From: Geminicoccaceae bacterium | GTDB lineage: Bacteria > Pseudomonadota > Alphaproteobacteria > Geminicoccales > Geminicoccaceae | NCBI GenBank assembly: GCA_030824835.1 | Contig: JAPJRA010000097.1 | Coordinates: 1-8,649, forward strand | DNA length: 8,649 bases | Reading direction: 5' to 3' | Part shown: positions 1 through 5,207 of the stretch, piece after piece | How the letters are laid out: each line of letters begins with the position of its first letter | How positions within the stretch are numbered: the first letter of the stretch is position 1 | The notes under the pieces: generated by a model | What the model was told of the DNA's origin: nothing | Seen by the model: the letters and a program-made list of their open reading frames with translations, nothing else | The model's database searches: none | Program-made: the position numbers and the translations under genes

Positions 1-677
1 AGCTGCGCACGCCCTTGACCTCGATCCGCTCGTTCTCGGAGATCCTGCTCGACACACCCGATCTCGACCCGGCCGAGCGCGCGCAGTTCCTGCAGATCAT
101 CGTGCGCGAATCGGAGCGCCTGACCCGCTTGATCAACGACTTTCTCGACCTGTCCAAGATCGAGTCCGGCAAGATGGAGTGGAACCTCTGTGCCTGCGAG
201 CTGTCCGCGGTGGTCGAAGATGCCGTCGGCGCGACGCATGGGCTCTATGCCGAGCGCCGTGTCCAGCTCAGCCAGAACCTGGCGCTCGGTGCCGCCAGTG
301 CCTTCTGCGACCGCGATCGCCTCGTCCAGGTCATGATCAATCTGCTGTCTAATGCCGCCAAGTTCGTTCCCGAGGGTCGGGGCCGGGTCAATGTCGAGCT
401 GCAGGCGCACCCCGAGGGCTTTTTGGTGCGCGTCGAGGACAACGGCCCGGGGGTGCCCAAGCCCTATCGGGAGGCCATCTTCGAGAAGTTCCGCCAGGTC
501 TCGAGCAGCGGCAGCCTGAACAAGGACAAGCCCAAGGGGACAGGCCTCGGCCTCGCCATTTGCCGGCAGATCGTCGAGCATTTCGGTGGCAGGATTTGGG
601 TGGAGGATTCGACGCTGGGCGGCGCCGCCATCTGCTTCACCCTGCCGATCAAGGAGCAGGAGCGCGTGGCCGCATAG
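1..677 (+). CDS. Sensor histidine kinase, C-terminal part (HisKA + HATPase_c), cut at left edge
   Basis: This is the kinase core of a two-component sensor, which would autophosphorylate on histidine and pass phosphate to a response regulator. The frame is open to the left edge. The first full codon is at base 3 and reads LRTPLTSIRSF, the tail of an H-box, so the phospho-accepting His lies just outside the window. A dimerisation/HisKA helix follows (ending near LSKIESGKMEW). The ATPase domain then shows the N-box (NLLSNAAKF, bases 339-365), G1 (DNGPGVP, 438-458), F-box (FEKFRQV, 480-500) and G2 (GTGLGLA, 537-557). It ends with a stop at 675-677 and has no receiver domain. A TTG at base 15 could be read as a start, but it lies inside the H-box and is not one. 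The sensor part is unseen, so the stimulus cannot be guessed. No response regulator follows in the window. Family assignment is very secure; the specific identity is unknown. Confidence 0.95.
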   Translation, partial: LRTPLTSIRSFSEILLDTPDLDPAERAQFLQIIVRESERLTRLINDFLDLSKIESGKMEWNLCACELSAVVEDAVGATHGLYAERRVQLSQNLALGAASAFCDRDRLVQVMINLLSNAAKFVPEGRGRVNVELQAHPEGFLVRVEDNGPGVPKPYREAIFEKFRQVSSSGSLNKDKPKGTGLGLAICRQIVEHFGGRIWVEDSTLGGAAICFTLPIKEQERVAA

Positions 678-778
678 CGCTGGGCGGCGATTTGGGCTAC
701 CCAGGACGGACCCGACGCGGACGAGGCAGGCGAATCGCGCCGGCCCCTAGCCACGCGGCACTCAAGGGCGCTCCGTCG

Positions 779-1648
779 ATGCAAGATCTTACTCCCGAAG
801 GCCGCAGGGCCGTCGACGATTTGGCGCAACGCTACGGCGTGAGCTCCGACGCCGTGAGCACGCTGCTGCGGGCGCTCGTCGCCGGCAACGGCACGATGGC
901 ACAGTTCAGTCACCCCGAGCTGGGCGGCATGGGCCAGTGGTCCCAGGGTGGGATGACCATGGTCGGCGACATGTTCAATCAGGGACTGAAGGCGCGGGTC
1001 GACGGGCTGTGCACCGAGCTGGCGACTCTACTGCGCGGCCAGCAGCTGACCTTTGCCGGCAGTTTCCAGTCGCAGAGCCAGAGCGGCTCGGGTGGGCAGG
1101 GCAATGCCAGCCTGTTCATGCCGTCGTCGGGTGGCATGTACTCGAACTGGTGGCCGAGCGAGCTCGGCACGCCGGCGGCCACGGGCGCCCAGAACGACGT
1201 TCGTTATGCGTGGTTTCCCGGGACCCGGCGTCTGGCCATCGATCTCGGCGGCAATCTGAGCGTCTACGACACGCTCGACCATCAGATCGGCGGCTTCTCG
1301 CAGCAACAGGGATCCGGTGGCTCGCTGACCTTCACCAGCCAGAAGGGGCTGGTCCGCGTGCTCGACCTGCCGATCATCTCCGGTGCTGATGCGCTGCCGC
1401 AACCGGCCCCCGAGCGCGAGGCCCCGATCGCCAGTTACATGCCCGAGCCTGCAGCACCGCCGCCGCCACCCGTGATGGAGCCGAGGCAGCAGCAGGCCCC
1501 GCCCGCTCCACAGCCCGGCACCCAGCCGAGCGGCTCGATGGAGGATATCCTAGGCAAGATCGAGCGCCTGGCCGACCTTCGGCAGAAGGGCATCCTCACC
1601 GACGAGGAGTTCGCCGCCAAGAAGAGCGAGCTGCTGGCACGGCTCTGA
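779..1648 (+). CDS. SHOCT domain-containing protein of unknown function
   Basis: A 289-residue protein whose function I do not know. Residues 1-85 form a compact domain (MQDLTPEGRRAVDDLAQRYG, then GNGTMAQFSHPELGG and GGMTMVGDMFN) that I recall as conserved in other proteobacterial SHOCT proteins. Residues 95-120 are a Gln/Ser/Gly-rich linker. Residues 138-200 look beta-rich (NDVRYAWFPGTRRLAIDL, VYDTLDHQIGG). Residues 205-252 are proline-rich, and 253-289 are a typical SHOCT helix pair (LADLRQKGILTDEEFAAKK). No signal peptide or membrane segment is visible, so it is probably cytoplasmic. The frame is open upstream to base 560 inside the kinase gene. ATG 779 is chosen because the conserved N-terminus begins there, with AAGGG at 764-768 ten bases upstream. 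SHOCT domains are thought to mediate oligomerisation or binding. The gene may follow the kinase in the same transcript (101 bp gap) or have its own promoter. Confidence 0.9.
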   Translation: MQDLTPEGRRAVDDLAQRYGVSSDAVSTLLRALVAGNGTMAQFSHPELGGMGQWSQGGMTMVGDMFNQGLKARVDGLCTELATLLRGQQLTFAGSFQSQSQSGSGGQGNASLFMPSSGGMYSNWWPSELGTPAATGAQNDVRYAWFPGTRRLAIDLGGNLSVYDTLDHQIGGFSQQQGSGGSLTFTSQKGLVRVLDLPIISGADALPQPAPEREAPIASYMPEPAAPPPPPVMEPRQQQAPPAPQPGTQPSGSMEDILGKIERLADLRQKGILTDEEFAAKKSELLARL

Positions 1649-1661
1649 CTCCGGGCCGGAG
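1649..1661. terminator. Inverted repeat between convergent stop codons, possible bidirectional terminator
   Basis: The 13 bp between the two convergent stop codons read CTCCGG-G-CCGGAG, a perfect 6-bp inverted repeat around one base. Pairing can extend into both stop codons, as TGA...TTA adds A-T, a G-T wobble and T-A. With a realistic loop the RNA hairpin would be short. Neither strand has a T-tract after it, so it is not a canonical intrinsic terminator. It may act as a weak bidirectional terminator or an RNA 3'-end stabiliser. The repeat is directly visible; its function is inferred. Confidence 0.4.
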
Positions 1662-2312
1662 TTACGTGGCGGCGAGCCCGTTGCGCTTGGCGATGCGGGC
1701 GCGAAGGTCCGCCAGCAGGCCGTCCACGCCGCGCTGGCCGATCACCTCGGCGGCCTCGGAGCGCTGGGTGACGACGAGGCTGACCCCCTCGGCCAGGATG
1801 TCGATCAGCAGGTAGCCGTTCTCGCTCTGCCGGACCCGCCATTCGACCAGGATGGGCGGCTTGCCGGACGGGCGGAGGATGCGCGTGGCCACCATGGTGT
1901 CGCGATCGTCGACCGGCTTGGCGCTGGTGATCTCGAAGGTCTCGCCCGTGTACCAGCTGAAACGCTCGGCCATGGTCTGCATGACCAGCTCCTTGAAGAG
2001 CCGGACATACTCTTCCCGCTGGGTGGCACTGGCCTCACGCCAGTAGCGGCCGAGCACCAGCCTCGCGATCAGCTCGAGGTCGGTCGACTGGTCGAGCAGC
2101 TGCTTCAGACTTTGCAGCCGCTGCTCCGGCGGCACCGGCTCGTCCAGGATGGTGAGGGTCTGGTTGCCCAGCCGTTGAATGAAGGCCTCGGCCGAGCTGT
2201 CGACGGCCGTGGCGAAGGCGGCGGCACTGCCGAGGGTCGGCAGCATTACCGCCATGCCGAGCAGAAACCGGCGGCTGCGGCGGCCGAGGGGCGCGTGTTC
2301 GGTGCTACGCAT
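1662..2312 (-). CDS. mlaC: MlaC-like periplasmic phospholipid-binding protein (Ttg2D family)
   Basis: A 216-residue protein of the MlaC/Ttg2D family, the periplasmic carrier that moves phospholipids between the outer-membrane MlaA complex and the inner-membrane MlaFEDB transporter. An N-terminal export signal is visible: a basic stretch with twin arginines (GRRSRRFLLG), a hydrophobic run and small residues ending near residue 35. The mature part has family features: an all-helical start (FIQRLGNQTLTIL), LELIARLVLGRYWREAS, EYVRLFKELVMQTMAERF, and a beta-rich half with VATRILRPSGKPPILVEWRV and GYLLIDILAEGVSLVVTQRS. Length is normal. The start codon is 3 bases after the mlaA stop. Possible ribosome-binding sequences (AAGGA, 13 bases upstream, and GTGGAA nearer) lie inside the mlaA end, so translational coupling is likely. 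It is the second gene of the operon, and no mlaF, mlaE or mlaD is present here. Family call is firm; export by Tat rather than Sec is only suggested. Confidence 0.92.
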   Translation of the reverse strand: MRSTEHAPLGRRSRRFLLGMAVMLPTLGSAAAFATAVDSSAEAFIQRLGNQTLTILDEPVPPEQRLQSLKQLLDQSTDLELIARLVLGRYWREASATQREEYVRLFKELVMQTMAERFSWYTGETFEITSAKPVDDRDTMVATRILRPSGKPPILVEWRVRQSENGYLLIDILAEGVSLVVTQRSEAAEVIGQRGVDGLLADLRARIAKRNGLAAT

Positions 2313-2315
2313 GGG

Positions 2316-3080
2316 CTATTCCACGTCCTTGAAGATGTTGTCGTAGTTCTCCTGGTTGGTCGGTGCGGCGCCGTTCCTGATCTCCGCCGCGCGCCTCTGC
2401 GTGTAGACCGTGCGCAGTGTGGCGTAGAGGTCGAGGCTGTTGGTGCGCAGGTCATCGAACAGCTCGATATTGGCTTCCCGCTCGCTCACGGCCGTGGTGC
2501 CGAAGATGGTGTAGCGCTCGTCCGGGGTGATGCAGCAGCTGTTGAGCGGGTTGATGAAGAAGTCGCCGACCCGCCCGACCGTGTCCCGCGCGTTGGACGG
2601 CCCCAGCAGCGGCAGCATGATGTACGGCCCGTCGGGGACACCATAGACGCCCAGGGTCTGGCCCAAATCCTCGTAGTGGCCATGGTAGCCGAACCCGCTG
2701 GCGGCATCGAACAGACCGAACACGCCCAGGGTCGAGTTGATCATGAAGCGGCCGAGCGTGATCCCGGCACGGTCGCGCTCGCCCTGAAGGAGGTCATTGG
2801 CGAAGACCACCGGCGAGCGCAGGTTCGAGAGAAAATTACCGACCGACCGGCGGACCGGGTCCGGAGCCACGAACCGATAGGCCCGGGCGACGGGCTCAAG
2901 CACCCAGGTGTCGACGAACAGGTTGAAGCCGAATATGGCGCGGTTGACCGGCTCCAGCGGGTCGGACACCTCCTGGGCGTGCGACGTCGGCGGCAGGAGA
3001 ATGCCCACCAGAAGTGCACCGACGGCAAGGCAAACGCGCGCCTGCGCCATCGATCCAGCCTGCTGCCTGACAGCCATCAT
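2316..3080 (-). CDS. mlaA: MlaA/VacJ family outer-membrane phospholipid protein, without a lipobox
   Basis: A VacJ/MlaA protein, the outer-membrane component that removes mislocalised phospholipids from the outer leaflet and passes them to MlaC. Family signatures are SDPLEPVNRAIFGFN near the mature N-terminus, LRSPVVFANDLLQG, RFMINSTLGVFGLFD, LGQTLGVYGVPDGPYIMLPL and LGPSNARDTVG. The reading is 254 residues from ATG 3080. The N-terminus has a clear signal sequence (ARVCLAVGALLVGILL, then PPTSHAQ) that ends in a signal-peptidase-I-like site. There is no lipobox cysteine after the hydrophobic core, although E. coli MlaA is a lipoprotein. The start is uncertain. ATG 3080 has GAGG nine bases upstream, ATG 3050 also gives a good signal peptide with AGG eight bases upstream, and ATG 3095 is possible. 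The open frame continues to 3680, but that part is antisense to the next gene and is not coding. It is the first gene of the mlaA-mlaC operon. Confidence 0.9.
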   Translation of the reverse strand: MMAVRQQAGSMAQARVCLAVGALLVGILLPPTSHAQEVSDPLEPVNRAIFGFNLFVDTWVLEPVARAYRFVAPDPVRRSVGNFLSNLRSPVVFANDLLQGERDRAGITLGRFMINSTLGVFGLFDAASGFGYHGHYEDLGQTLGVYGVPDGPYIMLPLLGPSNARDTVGRVGDFFINPLNSCCITPDERYTIFGTTAVSEREANIELFDDLRTNSLDLYATLRTVYTQRRAAEIRNGAAPTNQENYDNIFKDVE

Positions 3081-3241
3081 GTCGAGAAGCCTCATCCGCT
3101 TGCCGCAGGCCCGTGGCGCAGCGCCCCCTCGGCGCCGTGGCGCCATAAATAGTGTGCCGGGCGGCAACCGGCGAGCCCGGGACCGTGGTGGTGGTGCATC
3201 ATCCGAGTGACGAGCGGAAGACATGACCGCCTCAATTCTCG

Positions 3242-3270
3242 TTGACGACAGAATATAAAGACATCTACAT
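3242..3270 (+). promoter_or_regulatory. Candidate sigma-70 promoter of the sahR-metF-metH operon
   Basis: A -35 element TTGACG (3242-3247) is followed by a 17-bp spacer and CTACAT (3265-3270). This fits the alphaproteobacterial housekeeping pattern TTGAC-N17-CTATAT with one mismatch in the -10. Transcription would start near 3277, giving a leader of about 20 bases before the regulator's ATG at 3299. The promoter sits in the only clearly AT-rich stretch of the region. Elements are read directly; activity is inferred. Confidence 0.6.
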
Positions 3271-3272
3271 AT
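3253..3272. promoter_or_regulatory. Imperfect 20-bp palindrome, candidate SahR operator
   Basis: The sequence ATATAAAGACATCTACATAT matches its own reverse complement at 14 of 20 positions, in the pattern ATAT-n2-AGA-n2-TCT-n2-ATAT. It fills part of the spacer and covers the -10 element of the candidate promoter, a classic position for a repressor. A shorter perfect palindrome, TACATATGTA (3266-3275), overlaps its right end and could be an alternative core. ArsR-family dimers bind such palindromes, and SahR is described as regulating SAM-cycle operons, so autoregulation is a reasonable inference. I cannot compare it with the published SahR motif here. Confidence 0.55.
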
Positions 3273-3298
3273 GTACGGCAAGGCATGGATCGGAGCCA

Positions 3299-4288
3299 AT
3301 GGCTGCAACGTCGCTCGACACGCTGCTCGACGGGATCCGCTCCGCGGCCGACCCGTCGCGGCTACGGTTGTTGGCGATCTGCTCGCAGGGCGAGTGGACG
3401 GTGAGCGAGCTGGTGCAGATCCTGGGGCAGAGCCAGCCGCGTATTTCCCGCCATCTGAAGATCCTGGCCGATGCCGGGTTGCTCGACCGTTTCCGCGAGG
3501 GCAGCTGGGCGTTCTACCGCCGGGCGCAGGCGGGCGACGGCGCCCGGCTGGCGCGCTCACTGTGCCGCCTGCTGCCGGATGACGATGCGGAGATGCTGCT
3601 CGACCAGCGCCGGCTCGAGACGGTGCGTGCGACACGGCGGCGCCAGGCCGAGAAGTTCTTCGACGGCCATGCCGGGGCATGGGACAGCGAGCGCGACCTC
3701 GGCATCGACGGTGCGCTGGTCGAGGCGGCGCTGCACGAGCTGTTCGCCGCCCAGCGGCCGGCGAGCCTGCTCGACATCGGCACCGGCACCGGGCGAATCC
3801 TGCAGGTGCTGGCCGGCCAGATCGGTTTCGGTCTGGGCATCGATCTCAGCCACGACATGTTGACCGTGGCGCGCGCCAATCTCGACCAGCGCGAGGCCCG
3901 CAACTGCCAGGTGCGGCACGGCGACATGTACCAGCTGCCGCTGCCCGACGCGTCGTTCGACGCCGCGACCCTGCATCAGGTGCTGCATTTCGCCGATGAC
4001 CCGTTCGCCGCCTTGAGCGAAGCCAGCCGCGTGCTGGCGCCGGGCGGGCTGCTGGTCGTCGTCGATCTGGCCCGCCACGGTCTGGAGCGGCTGCGCGAGC
4101 ACAGCCGGCATCGCCGGCTGGGCTTCACCGACGACGAGATCGGCCATTGGTTCCGTGAGCTTGGCCTGGTTCAGGAGGAGCCGCGCCGCTTGGCCGGTCC
4201 CGAGCTCACCGTGGTGATTTGGTCCGCCCGGCGCGACCGGGCCATCGACAGCGACACGACAAAGCTTATCCGGAGGGATGCTGCATGA
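3299..4288 (+). CDS. sahR: ArsR-family HTH regulator fused to methyltransferase-fold domain, SahR-like
   Basis: A 329-residue two-domain protein. Residues 1-75 are an ArsR winged helix (SAADPSRLRLLAI, WTVSELVQILGQSQPRISRH, LKILADAGLLDRFREG). The metal-binding ELCVC motif of ArsR/SmtB sensors is absent, so it is not a metal sensor of that type. Residues 115-310 are a class I SAM-dependent methyltransferase fold, with motif I LLDIGTGTGR at 157-166, an acidic residue after the second strand (GIDLSHDML, D182), HGDMYQLPLPDASFD and RVLAPGGLLVVVD. This is the architecture of SahR, a repressor of SAM-cycle genes that is released by S-adenosylhomocysteine through its methylase-like domain. Its position directly upstream of metF and metH supports that call. 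ATG 3299 is preferred: an upstream TTG at 3242 would place the start inside the promoter. The stop overlaps the metF start by 4 bp (ATGA). Whether the domain still catalyses methyl transfer is not visible. Confidence 0.85.
   Translation: MAATSLDTLLDGIRSAADPSRLRLLAICSQGEWTVSELVQILGQSQPRISRHLKILADAGLLDRFREGSWAFYRRAQAGDGARLARSLCRLLPDDDAEMLLDQRRLETVRATRRRQAEKFFDGHAGAWDSERDLGIDGALVEAALHELFAAQRPASLLDIGTGTGRILQVLAGQIGFGLGIDLSHDMLTVARANLDQREARNCQVRHGDMYQLPLPDASFDAATLHQVLHFADDPFAALSEASRVLAPGGLLVVVDLARHGLERLREHSRHRRLGFTDDEIGHWFRELGLVQEEPRRLAGPELTVVIWSARRDRAIDSDTTKLIRRDAA
4272..4277 (+). promoter_or_regulatory. Strong ribosome-binding site of metF
   Basis: GGAGGG lies inside the last codons of sahR, seven bases before the metF ATG. 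It is the best Shine-Dalgarno match in the window and, with the ATGA overlap, fixes the metF start. Confidence 0.8.
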
Positions 4289-5205
4289 TCGCCATCGCGA
4301 CCAGCGCTGGGATTGCCAGGACGGCTGCATGGCTGGACGTGCCACTGCCCAAGGTGGAACTGTCGATCGAGGTGTTCCCGCCCAAGGGCCCCGACGCCGC
4401 GGCCAGGCTGTGGACCAATCTCGAGCAGTTCGTGGCGGTGCAGCCGCGGTTCATCTCGGTCACCTGCGGCGCCGGTGGTGCCGGGGTGGACGGCACCAGC
4501 CCGCTCGCCAGCGCCATCCAGGACCGCTTCGGCGTGCCGGTGGCGGCCCACATGACCTGTGCCTGGTCCAGCCGCGAGGAGATCGATGCGCTGGCGCGCG
4601 ACTACTGGGCGCGGGGCATCCGCCGGATCGTGGCGCTGCGGGGCGACCCGCCCAAGGGCAGTGACCGCTACGTGCCGCGGCCCGACGGCTACGCCTTCGG
4701 CGCCGACCTGATCGCCGGGCTCAAGAGCGTGGCCGATTTCGAGATCAGCGCCGGCTGCTACCCGGAGGTGCATCCCGAAGCCGCCAGCGCCGAGGCCGAC
4801 CTCGACAATGTGCGCCGCAAGGTCGAGGCGGGGGCCGCAAGGCTGGTCACGCAGTACTGCTTCGACACCGATCTCATCCTGCGCTTTCGCGACCGGCTGC
4901 ACGCGGCGGGCATCGAGGCGGAATATGTGCCTGGCATCATGCCGATCCACAATTTCACCCAGATCAAGCGCTTCTCGCGCGGCTGCGGCGCCGGCATCCC
5001 GGCCTGGCTCGAGCAGCTGTTCGACGGGGTGGAGGAGGGCTCGCCGATGCAGGGCATGATCGCCGCCAGCATCGCCACCGAACAATGCCGCCGGCTAGCC
5101 GCGGAGGGCCTGACCAGGATGCACGTCTACGCGCTGAACCGGGCCGAACTCCCCTTGGCGATCCGGCACATGCTGGGCACCCAGTCCGTCGCGGCGGCGG
5201 CCTGA
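4285..5205 (+). CDS. metF: Methylenetetrahydrofolate reductase
   Basis: MetF reduces 5,10-methylenetetrahydrofolate to 5-methyltetrahydrofolate with a flavin cofactor in the cytoplasm, supplying the methyl donor for MetH. The 306-residue protein is of normal family length for a TIM-barrel flavoenzyme. Visible motifs are SIEVFPPKG with the conserved Glu29 (E. coli Glu28 equivalent), FISVTCGAGG, AAHMTC, VALRGDPPKG with Asp121, AGCYPEVHPE, LVTQYCFD with Gln190, and VPGIMPIHNF. The first 20 residues are a short extension before the barrel begins. The start at ATG 4285 overlaps the sahR stop as ATGA and has GGAGGG seven bases upstream. metH starts 2 bases after its stop. The operon links the two folate-dependent steps of methionine synthesis and places them behind the probable SahR operator. 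Confidence 0.97.
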   Translation: MIAIATSAGIARTAAWLDVPLPKVELSIEVFPPKGPDAAARLWTNLEQFVAVQPRFISVTCGAGGAGVDGTSPLASAIQDRFGVPVAAHMTCAWSSREEIDALARDYWARGIRRIVALRGDPPKGSDRYVPRPDGYAFGADLIAGLKSVADFEISAGCYPEVHPEAASAEADLDNVRRKVEAGAARLVTQYCFDTDLILRFRDRLHAAGIEAEYVPGIMPIHNFTQIKRFSRGCGAGIPAWLEQLFDGVEEGSPMQGMIAASIATEQCRRLAAEGLTRMHVYALNRAELPLAIRHMLGTQSVAAAA

Positions 5206-5207
5206 GC

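Larger units (their letters stand above)
3081..3298. other. Divergent intergenic region between mlaA and the sahR-metF-metH operon
   Basis: This 218-bp region separates two divergent operons. The half next to mlaA is GC-rich, with self-complementary GGCGCC-GT-GGCGCC at 3131-3144, which could fold in the mlaA leader RNA. An isolated AT-rich patch at 3146-3152 reads CTATTTA on the minus strand and could be a -10 element for mlaA, but no convincing -35 element lies upstream of it. The half next to sahR becomes AT-rich from about 3231 and carries the promoter and palindrome listed separately. I see no small gene here. Confidence 0.6.

Noticed and set aside
560..778. Upstream extension of the SHOCT gene to a start inside the kinase gene.
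   Set aside because: The extra 73 residues overlap the kinase ATPase domain in another frame, and the conserved protein begins at ATG 779.
678..778. Possible terminator or promoter between the kinase and SHOCT genes.
   Set aside because: I see no convincing hairpin with a T-tract and no paired -35/-10 elements, so nothing can be assigned.
3131..3144. GGCGCC-GT-GGCGCC hairpin as a riboswitch or terminator of mlaA.
   Set aside because: It is short, has a two-base loop and no T-tract, and GC-rich self-complementary strings are expected by chance at this base composition.
2112..3152. A 346-codon open frame on the plus strand across mlaC and mlaA.
   Set aside because: It lies antisense to two well-recognised genes, crosses the gap between them, and its translation matches no domain I recognise.
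3242..3298. TTG start giving a 348-residue regulator.
   Set aside because: The TTG is the first three bases of a good -35 element, and the ArsR domain begins just after ATG 3299.
3081..3680. N-terminal extension of the mlaA frame to 454 codons.
   Set aside because: The extra part is antisense to the ArsR-type gene and contains its promoter. A signal peptide begins only at about 3080-3050.
3557..4345. A 262-codon open frame on the minus strand opposite the regulator gene.
   Set aside because: It is antisense to the methyltransferase domain and has no recognisable family feature.
4171..5085. A 304-codon open frame on the minus strand opposite metF.
   Set aside because: It is antisense to a clear MetF and has shadow-like composition.
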